In this document: piece after piece, positions 15,047 to 23,836 of the stretch
Layout: every line of letters begins with the position of its first letter
Position numbering within the stretch: the stretch's first letter is position 1
Source of the DNA: a bacterium
GTDB lineage: Bacteria; Bdellovibrionota_C; UBA2361; SZUA-149; JAEUWB01
DNA: 32,198 nt
Reading direction: 5' to 3'
Assembly: GCA_016786595.1 (NCBI GenBank)
Contig: JAEUWB010000007.1
Location: 1 to 32,198 of the forward strand
Made by a program: the position numbers and the translations under genes
The notes under the pieces: model-generated
Seen by the model: only the letters and a program-made list of their open reading frames with translations
The model's database searches: none
Told to the model about the DNA's origin: nothing

Positions 15047-17547
15047 GTGACGATTCAAGAGCAGACCTAGAGCGCGAGATTGGACGCGGCACAGAAAGCC
15101 GCTTTACCGTATTATCAAAGCGATTTCAGACTCGCACTGCAGATGCATATGAAGCAATTGATAACGATACGCGTGACCGTGCATTAATTTGGATTTTGCG
15201 AAACACCTTTTCTGCCGGATCGGAAGTTGAACAACGCTTCAAACGCCGGCTCGATCGCTTAAGAACCTTGGCCATCCCAGCACCACGCTTTTTAAAGTAT
15301 GGCTTAGACGCCTCCAGTCATGCCTACCTTGCACTTGAGTATGTGCAGGGTAATCCAGTCGTGGAAGTGGCGCGAACCCCGCAAGAAGGACTGAAAACAT
15401 TTTGCGATCTAATTGATATTCTTGCCCCAATTCACGAACAGGGAATTGCACTTGGTGATATTAGCGATCACTCTTTTATACAAACCTCGGCAGGATCGAT
15501 TTGCCTCATCGGCTTAATTGGATCCTTTGACATCGAATCTTCGGGAACTACACTCATGCCGCCCACTGCAACGCTAGCTTACTTAGCTCCGGAACAGCGC
15601 GGCGGGTCTTTGCCCGGGCCAGCTGCTGATATTTATGCTGCCGGAATTCTTGCTTATTATTTGATGACAAATCGCTTTCCTTTAGGCGATCGGCAATTTA
15701 GCGAGAGTGGAGAGATGATTCGCGAAGCACTGCCACCTTCGGCTGTGACTGCTGAAGTGCCAGCTTGGATTGATGACGTGGTCGGGAAATGTCTAGAACG
15801 TAGCATTAGCGACCGGATCGGGTCAGCGCAAGCTTTGCAGGCCTTACTGCGTGAAGGGCTACAAAAAGGCTATACTTCGCTGGGACGCAGTAATTGGTCG
15901 CATCGAACCTTAATGGTTAGACCAGGGACGACCCCCCATGCACAATCCGACCAAGATCAAAAGGCGATGATCCCACGCGAGCAACTCGAGCAAGGCCAAG
16001 CTGCGCTTACGCAGGCTAGTCAAAATGCTAAACCCCGTCGAAATTTTTCGGGTCCACTTGCAGCGCTGGGATTACTTGCTGGAATTATTTTAGGCGGCGT
16101 GATTTTTGTTGCATTTGAAGACCGTCACAGCGCTTCCAAACCAATTGAACTCCCGATCTCGGAAGTGAAGCTCGATGCCGAATATCAACGTAAGGCCCGT
16201 GAATTGTTACAGCCAGACAGTTCGCTAGAATCGCGCCAAGCTATTCTTGATGCACTCAAGCAAGACCCTGCTGAAGATTCTGAATCGGTTCTACTCATGG
16301 TGAGCGAAGTTGGCTCGGCTGTAGAATTAAAGCACCGTGCACTCAACGCCTTAATTGAGAAAAAAAATAAGCAGAATGCGCCGCACCTTTCAGCACTACT
16401 GACAAATTGGGACAGCAAGTTACAGCAAGGATTAATTGGGCCTCAATTGCAGGCTTTATGGGGCAATTTACTGAAAGCGCTCGATCCTAAGCGTTCAGTC
16501 AGCTCGCGTATCGCCGCGTTGAAGCAAGCAGCTGAGCAGGATCTTGACACCGCGATTCAAGCAGCAGGTGCACTCGCCATCGACACGAGCAGCACGGCTG
16601 AGAATGGGCAACGTGCTTCTGACTATATCCCTTTATTACGCGAATTGCTGGCTAAGGATACTCCCGGTGTAGATTATGCGAATCGAGGGCTCGGAGTATT
16701 GTTGCTTTCTCATCCGCTACTACAGGGCTTTGTTGATGATAATTTAACAAAAGATCTAAGCATTTTTTCGAATGCAGATCTTGCTTTAGCGTTAGTCAAG
16801 CTTGCAGCAACTGATCAAGCCTTACTATATCGGCTGGCAGAGGAAACTTTACGTCGAGAACTGGTTCCACCGTTTCAAGCTGTATTTTTGAAAACCCTTG
16901 TTGCCACAGATAAACCAGCAATGGACAGTTCAGTGCGCAAGACTCTAGTCCGTGGTGCGCGAGGCGAGCTAGATGAGAACGATTTAGTTACCTTAGGACG
17001 TTGGCTCTCGCTTGATGGGGAGCGAGTGCTTTATGCAGCTTGCGCGATGATTCCTGATCAAACTCTCGCGCTCAATGCCTTTGACATTCTTGCCGCAAGA
17101 ACCCTCGAGCATGAACCGGGTAGCGGACTGGTCGCCTGGATCAAGTCTAGCCTCTGGGACAAGCGTAGGAATTTCGTAAAAGCAATTGGCATTCTCGGAC
17201 TCAGCGAAATCGCCACAGCTGAGCAATTAGAATACGCCTTTGATATCTTCACTCCCTATGCACCGGGCGGCACACTTTTAAAGTCACTACTGCGCACAAA
17301 AAATGAGCAAGTAATTTCACGGGCGATTAAGCGTTATGGAGAAATTAGCACTAGCCAGGATTTATTGAATTTACTTTCGCATCAGAGCAAGTCAGTGCGG
17401 ATTGAAGCCGTTAAGGCTTTACGTGGCCGTAATGAATTGGGCACGCTGCAATTAATTTTTAGAGCTTTTGAAAAAGAAAGCGATGAAGAGGTCAAGCAGG
17501 TTTATCGCGAAACGCACTGGGTGGTGCGTGACCGCGAAAGAAGTTAA
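15043..17547 (+). CDS. Pseudokinase with membrane helix and HEAT-like repeats
   Basis: This is an 834-residue protein inside the T3SS operon. Residues 20-270 keep the kinase fold pattern: AYLALEYVQG in the hinge, YLAPEQRGG for APE, ADIYAAGILAYYLMTNRFP. Catalytic residues are lost: the VAIK Lys position reads RALIWIL, HRDLKPEN is replaced by LGDISDHS (only D139 kept), and the DFG segment reads IGLIGS with no Asp. It should therefore not phosphorylate and may act as a scaffold. One membrane helix lies at about 335-357. Residues 380-834 are helical with HEAT-like repetition (LLNLLSHQSKSVRIEAVKALRG near the end) and would be periplasmic if the kinase part is cytoplasmic. It overlaps sctV by 4 bp. 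I know no standard T3SS part with this layout. Confidence 0.8.
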   Translation: MSDDSRADLEREIGRGTESRFTVLSKRFQTRTADAYEAIDNDTRDRALIWILRNTFSAGSEVEQRFKRRLDRLRTLAIPAPRFLKYGLDASSHAYLALEYVQGNPVVEVARTPQEGLKTFCDLIDILAPIHEQGIALGDISDHSFIQTSAGSICLIGLIGSFDIESSGTTLMPPTATLAYLAPEQRGGSLPGPAADIYAAGILAYYLMTNRFPLGDRQFSESGEMIREALPPSAVTAEVPAWIDDVVGKCLERSISDRIGSAQALQALLREGLQKGYTSLGRSNWSHRTLMVRPGTTPHAQSDQDQKAMIPREQLEQGQAALTQASQNAKPRRNFSGPLAALGLLAGIILGGVIFVAFEDRHSASKPIELPISEVKLDAEYQRKARELLQPDSSLESRQAILDALKQDPAEDSESVLLMVSEVGSAVELKHRALNALIEKKNKQNAPHLSALLTNWDSKLQQGLIGPQLQALWGNLLKALDPKRSVSSRIAALKQAAEQDLDTAIQAAGALAIDTSSTAENGQRASDYIPLLRELLAKDTPGVDYANRGLGVLLLSHPLLQGFVDDNLTKDLSIFSNADLALALVKLAATDQALLYRLAEETLRRELVPPFQAVFLKTLVATDKPAMDSSVRKTLVRGARGELDENDLVTLGRWLSLDGERVLYAACAMIPDQTLALNAFDILAARTLEHEPGSGLVAWIKSSLWDKRRNFVKAIGILGLSEIATAEQLEYAFDIFTPYAPGGTLLKSLLRTKNEQVISRAIKRYGEISTSQDLLNLLSHQSKSVRIEAVKALRGRNELGTLQLIFRAFEKESDEEVKQVYRETHWVVRDRERS

Positions 17548-17570
17548 ACTGGTTGTTGGATTAAATTACA

Positions 17571-19085
17571 ATGTTTGCACTGGAAATCGATTTTCATGAT
17601 GGCGTAAGTGAACCGGAGACAATCTTCGTACGTCGCCAGCATGCGATTATTGGTTCGGCAGAGCATGCTCATGTAGTGTTAGAAGGCACACAATCCGAGC
17701 AATTTGAAATCCGCTTAAATCGGGGGATTGGGGCAAAATTTAGAGTAGAATTATTAGCGAATAATGGTAGTGGGGCACCGCGCGTTGACCTTGATAGTGA
17801 GTATGAAGGGACTGCGGAAGTGATGTTTGGAGAAATTCAACTACGAATCACGAGCTTGGATATCGATCTGTATATTCCTGAGGATGCCGATCTCGAGCAA
17901 GCGCGTCGAAATATTTTTGAGCGGGCGCTAGCCTTGCCTACACCTAGATTTCCTTGCCTTGCAATTTTCGGTGCGAGCCCAGTTTATGTTTCCTTTGCAG
18001 AGGATCAGCCCATTTTAGTGGGACGCTCCCGCAAGTGTGCGCTACGCCTGGATGCTCCAGATGTTTCCTTCGAGCATACGCGAATTGGCATAGAAAATGA
18101 CATGTTTTGGGTTGAAGATTTAGCAAGCACGAATGGCACCTTCATCTCAGGGCAGCCTGTCAGTGGCAGGCAGGAAGTTAGTCCGGGCGATGTAGTTCAA
18201 ATCGGAGCAGAATTTAGTATTTATTTGCTAAAAGTCGAAACTGATTTAGCAAAGGTGCAAACAACCCGAAGCCGTCCGCAATCAGCTACGCAGCTCAAAA
18301 GATTTCCCTGCGTGCTGTCAATCTCAGATCAAGTTTTGCCGCATCGCTACCCCTTGTTACATGGCATGAAAGTTTTGCTTGGGCGAGATCCGGCAAATGA
18401 CATTTGGGTTGGCGCATCACATGTTTCACGAGCACATGCCGAACTAATGCTGACAGAAGATGGTTCAGTGCAGATTACTGACTTAAGCAGCAATGGAACG
18501 TTTGTTGACGAAGCGCGCCTTGCTCGAGGTGGAGCGACATTATTACCGAAGAATTTAAGTGTAGTTGACCTGGGTAGTGGAGTTTCTTTTTACGTCGCGC
18601 ACACGGAAGAGCAGGAACAGGCGTTTTTGAAGTTACATAGCCTCGAGGAGCTTCCGGGTGCAAAAGAAACACGGCGCCCGCGTCCGCGTAGACCAACTAA
18701 AGGCTCAGGAACAATAGTTTTTAGAAATGAGCAGCCGCAAAACAATCAGCAGTTGGCCAATGCCGAGCAGAGTTTACCGCAAACCCAGCCCCAGGCAGAA
18801 GCTTTTGACGCATTGGCACAGACCTTGGCAGGTTCAACTCAGCTTGTAGATCAAGCCCTGCAGCAGCGTGCTGGACGCCGCGCGTCGCAAACATCGTTAT
18901 TTAATAACGCCGCATTGGAAATCCGCTCAGAAGCTCAATCCTTGCAGCAAATTTCTGGACGCTTAAATGAATTACAGCTGTTACAGCCAAGTATGACAAC
19001 TAGAGTGATGCAGTTTGCAGTTTGGTTTTCACTCGGGGTTCTCATTGTAATTGGTTTATTATTTGGAATTTCGATGCTGAGATAA
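17571..19085 (+). CDS. Tail-anchored protein with two clear and one degenerate FHA domain
   Basis: Over 504 residues, residues 15-100 look like a worn FHA fold. Residues 147-220 are a clear FHA domain (VGRSRK, SFEHTRI, STNGTF), and 268-343 a second clear one (LGRDPAND, VSRAHAEL, SSNGTF). A Gln-rich linker with RRPRPRRP follows, then a single membrane helix at about 481-502 at the extreme C-terminus. FHA domains bind phosphothreonine, so this is a membrane-bound phospho-reader. T3SS SctD also has a cytoplasmic FHA fold, but followed by periplasmic domains that are absent here. It could be a cut-down SctD replacement or an adaptor that brings phosphorylated partners to the export apparatus. It starts 23 bp after the pseudokinase gene. 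Confidence 0.85.
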   Translation: MFALEIDFHDGVSEPETIFVRRQHAIIGSAEHAHVVLEGTQSEQFEIRLNRGIGAKFRVELLANNGSGAPRVDLDSEYEGTAEVMFGEIQLRITSLDIDLYIPEDADLEQARRNIFERALALPTPRFPCLAIFGASPVYVSFAEDQPILVGRSRKCALRLDAPDVSFEHTRIGIENDMFWVEDLASTNGTFISGQPVSGRQEVSPGDVVQIGAEFSIYLLKVETDLAKVQTTRSRPQSATQLKRFPCVLSISDQVLPHRYPLLHGMKVLLGRDPANDIWVGASHVSRAHAELMLTEDGSVQITDLSSNGTFVDEARLARGGATLLPKNLSVVDLGSGVSFYVAHTEEQEQAFLKLHSLEELPGAKETRRPRPRRPTKGSGTIVFRNEQPQNNQQLANAEQSLPQTQPQAEAFDALAQTLAGSTQLVDQALQQRAGRRASQTSLFNNAALEIRSEAQSLQQISGRLNELQLLQPSMTTRVMQFAVWFSLGVLIVIGLLFGISMLR

Positions 19086-19117
19086 CGGGTATAGGCTTAA
19101 CGTATTAAGGTGAGTTT

Positions 19118-20398
19118 ATGGGAGTAAATGAAACAGAGTTGAAGATGATTCGCTGCCCGGGGTGCCGGGCGCTAGTTTCTGCAAATGCGACAAAGTGCCG
19201 GATGTGTGGAGAAGAATTGAGATCCGAAGCTGCCGCACAAGAGCCTCCGCGTCAGAGCGAAGTATCAGTCCCTGAACAGGAATCAAAACGCAGTCGTATT
19301 CGCCAACGCACAATGACCATGGCCGAGGAGGAATTGCATCCAGTGCGGGGAAGCGGCAGCCGTAGTGCCATTGATGAGCGTAAGCTTGAGGAGCGCAGTA
19401 GCGATCTTGAACGACGTAGTTTCGATCAACGCACTGTTGAGGATCTCGATGAATTCCCGATTAATGCAGATCTTGACGCAGTTGAGGATCGAGATTTTGA
19501 TCTACCTGATACTAAAGAATCACTGGCGGATCGCCCCAAACGACCAGCTTGGAGTATTAGTGGCTTCGATGAGAGTAGACCGTCGAAACTAAAAGAAATC
19601 GAGGACGAGGATTTTTCCACTCTGCCGCAGCTCTCAAGTGACGTCGAGGAGCAAGAAGAAGCTTGGGAGGAGCCTGGTGACGCGGATGAAATTGACGAAG
19701 GCGAGGAGGAAGATCTCAGTGCGGAAATTTCAAATCAGGCTGCAACTGGAGAACGTAAGCGCAGGCGCCGCCGTCGACGCAAAAAGAAGCCAACACAAAA
19801 CTTAGAACAGCCTGGTTTTGGCGCTGCAGGTGCAAGTGTTCAGCAATTTAGTAATGAGCAGCGCGCTCCCGAACAGCCAACCTATCAGCGACCTCAGGCA
19901 TTGCCAAAAGATCGTGAGCTGCTGCAGCGCGAGCAAGCAGCCTTCTACAGTCGCAGTGAAGCTAGAATTAACACCTTAACCGAGGAACCTCCAATGGATG
20001 AGCAGACACAAGCAGTAACCCCACTTAGTAAGCCAGATTTTTCAGCTGCAGGCGCATTGGTTGGTTGGTTTGTAAATTATGAAGGCAACGCCTTTGGCAT
20101 TTCAACAGAAATCCGTGACGGGCGGTTTTTTATCAGCAAGGAGCGGCTTAAGCCGACTGATATGTTGATTGCTAATGATACGATTTCCACTCCACATTGC
20201 GTGGTCAGGGCTTCAGCTGCAGAGGGAATTAAGGTGCAAGATATGTTTAGCGATCAGGGCACATACGTGCGCCGTGCTGGCAGCGATGTGTTTTATAAAC
20301 AATCCGGGTCATTCACTTTGGAACATGGAGATTGGTTACGCTTAGGTGAATATGAAGTCCAAGTCTGTTTATTGCAGCTTGGGCAAAAACGGCGCTAA
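19118..20398 (+). CDS. Zinc-ribbon protein with acidic linker and C-terminal FHA domain
   Basis: This is a 426-residue cytoplasmic protein. A short zinc ribbon near the N-terminus has four Cys (C13, C16, C27, C30 in CPGC and CRMC). Residues 50-300 are highly charged and disordered, with acidic stretches followed by an Arg/Lys run (RKRRRRRRRKKK) near residue 213; a TMTM near residue 65 may be phosphorylated. The C-terminal domain, about 315-420, is an FHA fold: GRFFISK, ISTPHCVVRA, DQGTYVRR, HGDWLRLGEYEVQV. Its pattern matches the FHA domain at 3611-4408 better than those in the neighbour at 17571. It has an AAGGTGAG ribosome binding site. The stop codon shares one base with the ATG of the sctJ frame. 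Confidence 0.83.
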   Translation: MGVNETELKMIRCPGCRALVSANATKCRMCGEELRSEAAAQEPPRQSEVSVPEQESKRSRIRQRTMTMAEEELHPVRGSGSRSAIDERKLEERSSDLERRSFDQRTVEDLDEFPINADLDAVEDRDFDLPDTKESLADRPKRPAWSISGFDESRPSKLKEIEDEDFSTLPQLSSDVEEQEEAWEEPGDADEIDEGEEEDLSAEISNQAATGERKRRRRRRRKKKPTQNLEQPGFGAAGASVQQFSNEQRAPEQPTYQRPQALPKDRELLQREQAAFYSRSEARINTLTEEPPMDEQTQAVTPLSKPDFSAAGALVGWFVNYEGNAFGISTEIRDGRFFISKERLKPTDMLIANDTISTPHCVVRASAAEGIKVQDMFSDQGTYVRRAGSDVFYKQSGSFTLEHGDWLRLGEYEVQVCLLQLGQKRR

Positions 20399-21312
20399 TG
20401 CTAAAAATTGCGAGTCAGATTGGACAATCACGGATGCAGATGTCTTTGCGGATAATTTTGATTACGACGCTTTGGTCTTGCCTTTTACTGGCAGGTTGCC
20501 GCAGCGAAGAAATTTTGCACAATGTTGATGAATCGCAGTCAATTGATGCGGCTGTCGCCTTAGGTAAGGCTGGGATAGCTTCAAAGCGAAGCAGTTCAGG
20601 CAAGGCCGGCCAATATTCACTCGCAGTCGAGAGTAGTCAGGCACTTCAGGCCTTAGAAGTCCTGAAAAAATTTGGATTTCCCAAGAAACCTAATGACGAA
20701 CTTTTAACTTTGACTGCAACAGATGGTTTTGTGCCGACAAGTCCAAAACTCGCTGAGCTTAGGTATTTGCGGGGCCTCGGTGCAGAGGCGGAGCGGATTT
20801 TACGCGCTAAAGAGGGAGTAATTGATGCGACGGTTGTTGTCAGTTTTAGACTTGCTGCGGAAGAGCTGGACTTGAGTGTTTCTTCGCGGCCGCTTAGTGC
20901 TGCAGTTGTTGTCAAAATGCTTAAGCCTAGAACGATGAGCGCGAGTGATTCTCCAACTAGTGAAGTAGCCTTAATTACTTCGCTAGTTAGTCATGCACTA
21001 CCCAATCTACCCGCAGACCAGGTGCAAGTAAGTGTAGAGACGGTTGAGACCGATCATGAGGCAGCTACTGTTTTTGCACGGCTTGAGCCATTTTTCTTTG
21101 AAGTTCGTCAGAGTCAAAAGCAAAATGCGCAAATTCAAGTCGTCTTAATTCTATTAATTGTCGCCGTGGCGGCTTTAGTAGTTGGAACGTGGACAGGGTT
21201 TCGCGTTGGCGGAACGCGTGCGCGTAAGTCATTATTGAAGCTGCAATCTAGTTTAAAGAACGATTCAAAATTAATTGAAGGCTCAGATTCTACTTCCGAG
21301 GGCGAAAGATGA
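20398..21312 (+). CDS. sctJ: SctJ, T3SS inner-membrane ring lipoprotein (YscJ/FliF family)
   Basis: A signal peptide ends in the lipobox LLAGC with the lipid-bearing Cys at residue 34 counted from the first ATG. ATGs at residues 13 and 15 would give a more usual 20-residue signal peptide and are good alternative starts. After the Cys come the YscJ-type ring-building domains: a short first domain containing GKAGIAS, then a second with LRYLRGLGAEAERILRAKEGVIDATVVVSF. A C-terminal membrane helix spans 246-270, with a short cytoplasmic tail. SctJ forms the periplasmic inner ring around the SctRST pore. The first ATG overlaps the upstream stop by one base, and the 3' end overlaps the next gene by 4 bp, so translation is coupled on both sides. 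Confidence 0.9.
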   Translation: MLKIASQIGQSRMQMSLRIILITTLWSCLLLAGCRSEEILHNVDESQSIDAAVALGKAGIASKRSSSGKAGQYSLAVESSQALQALEVLKKFGFPKKPNDELLTLTATDGFVPTSPKLAELRYLRGLGAEAERILRAKEGVIDATVVVSFRLAAEELDLSVSSRPLSAAVVVKMLKPRTMSASDSPTSEVALITSLVSHALPNLPADQVQVSVETVETDHEAATVFARLEPFFFEVRQSQKQNAQIQVVLILLIVAVAALVVGTWTGFRVGGTRARKSLLKLQSSLKNDSKLIEGSDSTSEGER

Positions 21313-21536
21313 GCGACCTTAGGCGCTTCCATAGTTTAGATCCACGTGAGCAACTAGTTTTGGCTCTAGGTATTCTACTGGACGGTAATCAAGTAACCGA
21401 ATTTATTGCTGCAGACCTTGAACGCGGAGCGCCGCTTGTAAAGGCTGCTCAGGAGGTTTTAGCCTTGCCAACGGATCTGCAGCTACAATTCCTCGGGACG
21501 ATTATTAGGAGGCAGATCAGTGGAAAAATCTCCTAA
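21309..21536 (+). CDS. Small unknown T3SS-operon protein
   Basis: This 75-residue soluble helical protein has an ATG that overlaps the sctJ stop (ATGA) and a 3' end that overlaps the next start by 17 bp. That double coupling makes it a real gene. It begins MSDLRRFHSLDPREQLVLAL and has amphipathic helices and no signal peptide, membrane helix or Cys. The position between sctJ and the sctO-like gene is where the stator genes (sctK, sctL) and the ATPase gene sctN lie in many T3SS operons. It is too short for SctL and has no ATPase motifs. It may be a remnant or a lineage-specific accessory such as a chaperone or adaptor. I do not recognise a family. Confidence 0.6.
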   Translation: MSDLRRFHSLDPREQLVLALGILLDGNQVTEFIAADLERGAPLVKAAQEVLALPTDLQLQFLGTIIRRQISGKIS

Positions 21537-22008
21537 GCGTTCACCGAAAACGCTACACTCACTATTGTCCTTGGCTGGCGTTACTGAGAAGGAACAAGTT
21601 AAATCCTTGCACGGTGTGCGTGCGGTGGTTAGCGAACGTGAGCAGGCGTATCAGCGGGCAGTTTCTGAAATTGACCAGATTGACCAGAAACTTCAGGACC
21701 TGCACCAGCAAGCAGGCAAAGCTTTAGTTGCTCAAGGAAATATCCAAGATTTGAAAGTGATTCGTAATTATGAACAGCGCCTTCAAGCTCAGCGTGACCA
21801 ACTCAAGTCAATCCTTGAGACTCAGCGCGAAGACCTAACGCGGGCACGTCATTATGAGTCACGTGCCGAGAGTAGTGTATCTGCGGCGCGCATTGAGAAG
21901 CGCAAAATTGAATCGTTAATGAATGCCGAGGCGATTAAGCATGTGCGGGTGCGTTTATCACAGGAAGAGCAGGAGCTTGATGAGAACTCGAGTAAGAAGA
22001 AAAAGTAG
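21520..22008 (+). CDS. sctO: SctO-like coiled-coil stalk protein (YscO/FliJ type)
   Basis: It is a 162-residue, almost entirely helical, charged protein. Two long heptad-patterned segments, about residues 40-85 and 90-150, form the antiparallel coiled coil typical of YscO/FliJ; RNYEQRLQAQRDQL lies near the turn. It ends in a Lys-rich tail. A GTG start is used, with an excellent AGGAGG at 21508-21513. FliJ/SctO proteins sit inside the T3SS ATPase ring and contact the SctV cytoplasmic ring. The location just before sctQ supports the call, since sequence identity in this family is low. Its presence is notable because no SctN ATPase is encoded nearby. Confidence 0.75.
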   Translation: MEKSPKRSPKTLHSLLSLAGVTEKEQVKSLHGVRAVVSEREQAYQRAVSEIDQIDQKLQDLHQQAGKALVAQGNIQDLKVIRNYEQRLQAQRDQLKSILETQREDLTRARHYESRAESSVSAARIEKRKIESLMNAEAIKHVRVRLSQEEQELDENSSKKKK

Positions 22009-22011
22009 TTT

Positions 22012-23121
22012 ATGAGTGATGGATTTGATTCGCAAAGAGTGGGGAATCTTGAGATTTGGCAGCAAGTCAATGCATTGGAAAAGCTTGATGCTGAGAGTGT
22101 GCGTTATAGTTTGGGACTATTGCGTGCAAATCTCAAATCATTGCTTCCAGACTTTGGAAAAATTTGGAATCAGTTTGCTGCAACGAAAACTGAGCTAAAG
22201 ATCGCAACAACCGACTGCAGCTGGAAAATTGGATTTCCTGAAGGAGTGCAGCGCTTGCATTCCTTTTTACTTAACGATGAAATTGCCGTGATTGGCATTG
22301 ATCAAGATGCAGAACAGCTCATTAATCTAGCGCTTGCTGAGCTTGGTGACTTAAATCCGCAACTTAAACTTGAGGTTAAGGCACAAAAAGCTTTAACAGA
22401 TTACCTGGAGCGACGCTTGCTTGCTTGTGCTGCTAGAGTCTGGAACCAGCATTGGGCTAAAGACGGAGCCGCAGAAGTGGCAATTAGCTATGTTGCACCG
22501 GGCAAGAACCAGAGCGCAGAAATAATTATTACAGCGGAATCTTCAATTCAATATCAAGGGCAGGCAAACCGTAGCGGCAAGCTCTATTGCGGCTTTGGTC
22601 CAAAGGCGGCAAGCATTATTGATTCTGCATGGCGCGCAAAAATTTCCGCGGAGCGTCCAATTCAGATTCAGGCGCGAGACCTGCACGTAGTGAGCTTTGA
22701 AATCGGAAGCTTTAATTTGTCGCCTAGCGAATTGCTGGATTACTTGCGCCCGGGCGCGATTATTCCCATCGGCACTTTGCGTTTACCGCGAGTCGATATT
22801 TGCGTAGATGGTGTTTGTCAGGCACAGGCAGAGTTAGTTAGTTTTAATGGCAAGTTTGCTGCTCGAGTGACAGAGATTATTAACGCTCCAGTTGAGACTA
22901 CTCCAGTCACAGAAGGAAGGTCACTTTTACGTGTCGAGCTTGCACGGGTTTTACTAGAGCCCACGGCTATTTATGAATTTTTCCAGAGTGGGGCAATTAT
23001 CCCTACCCAAGTCTCACTTGCCCCTACGGCCTTGATTTTTATGAGTGGTGAACGCGTGGCTTCGGGCTCAATTGGGAAAACATCCGATGGGAAGCTGGCG
23101 ATAAGCATCTTGCCGAAATAA
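22012..23121 (+). CDS. sctQ: SctQ, T3SS sorting-platform/C-ring protein with two SpoA domains
   Basis: This is a 369-residue cytoplasmic protein. The N-terminal two thirds are variable. Residues 231-296 form the first SpoA (FliN-like) domain, with LSPSELLDYLRPGAIIPI and a following VDICVDG, and about 300-369 the second, with LEPTAIYEFFQSGAIIPT and ending GKLAISILP. The repeated AIIP motif shows the paired domains. SctQ builds pods or a ring under the export gate that recruit substrates, normally together with SctK, SctL and SctN. The ATG lies 3 bp after the sctO-like stop. It directly precedes sctR, the usual T3SS order. Confidence 0.88.
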   Translation: MSDGFDSQRVGNLEIWQQVNALEKLDAESVRYSLGLLRANLKSLLPDFGKIWNQFAATKTELKIATTDCSWKIGFPEGVQRLHSFLLNDEIAVIGIDQDAEQLINLALAELGDLNPQLKLEVKAQKALTDYLERRLLACAARVWNQHWAKDGAAEVAISYVAPGKNQSAEIIITAESSIQYQGQANRSGKLYCGFGPKAASIIDSAWRAKISAERPIQIQARDLHVVSFEIGSFNLSPSELLDYLRPGAIIPIGTLRLPRVDICVDGVCQAQAELVSFNGKFAARVTEIINAPVETTPVTEGRSLLRVELARVLLEPTAIYEFFQSGAIIPTQVSLAPTALIFMSGERVASGSIGKTSDGKLAISILPK

Positions 23122-23144
23122 GCATTCTAAGCGACCCTAGCCGG

Positions 23145-23816
23145 GTGGAAAATTCATTAGTTAATACCTTTATATTTTGGCAGTCGCTTGATCTTTCAAG
23201 TTTTGGAATTGCTGCGCTACTACTGACGGCTTTAACTTTAAGTTCCTTCATTAAAATCGTCACCGTGCTTGGGCTGGTTCGTGCAGGGTTTGGTGTCGAT
23301 AACTTTCCTGCAGGACTGATTGTCACTTTATTGGCGCTTGTGCTCTCTTATTTTGTGATGATTCCAGTGATCGACCGGAGCGTGGCTCAAAGCGTTACTG
23401 CCTGGAATAGCTCTGCAAGCCTGCAGCCCGCTGAACGTAAAGCAACTGCTGTTGCAGCAGGATTTGAAGTCTGGAAAGAATTTGCCTGGCAGCAAAGTGA
23501 TCAGGATGAACGCAATCGTTTTGCCACTTTGGCCGAGCAACTCGCAAAGAAAAAGGACTTCAAGGCGGATCGGAAATCATGGCAAGTGCTGGTGCCTGCC
23601 TTTGTCCTGACGGAATTAAAATCTGCCTTTACTACGGGCCTGACAATTTTTTTGCCATTTTTGGTGATTGACCTTCTGACGGCCAGTATCCTGATGGGCA
23701 TGGGCTATACGGCGCTTAATTCTCAGATTGTAGCCTTGCCCTTGAAAATATTACTTTTTGTGCTCGCGGATGGTTGGACTTTGATTATGACAAATCTGGT
23801 CGGCTCGTATATTTAG
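23145..23816 (+). CDS. sctR: SctR, T3SS export pore protein (FliP family)
   Basis: This 223-residue membrane protein has the family-defining second half: VLVPAFVLTELKSAFTTGLT, then FLPFLVIDLLTASILMGMG and LPLKILLFVLADGWTLI. Four hydrophobic segments are visible (about 14-40, 55-75, 160-190, 195-220). Five SctR subunits with SctS and SctT make the export pore. The start is a GTG at 23145, right after CCGGG, with no strong ribosome binding site, 23 bp after the sctQ stop. Unlike flagellar FliP it has no cleavable signal peptide, as usual for SctR. Confidence 0.94.
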   Translation: MENSLVNTFIFWQSLDLSSFGIAALLLTALTLSSFIKIVTVLGLVRAGFGVDNFPAGLIVTLLALVLSYFVMIPVIDRSVAQSVTAWNSSASLQPAERKATAVAAGFEVWKEFAWQQSDQDERNRFATLAEQLAKKKDFKADRKSWQVLVPAFVLTELKSAFTTGLTIFLPFLVIDLLTASILMGMGYTALNSQIVALPLKILLFVLADGWTLIMTNLVGSYI

Positions 23817-23836
23817 TTTTTGGGGTGCTTGCAGTT

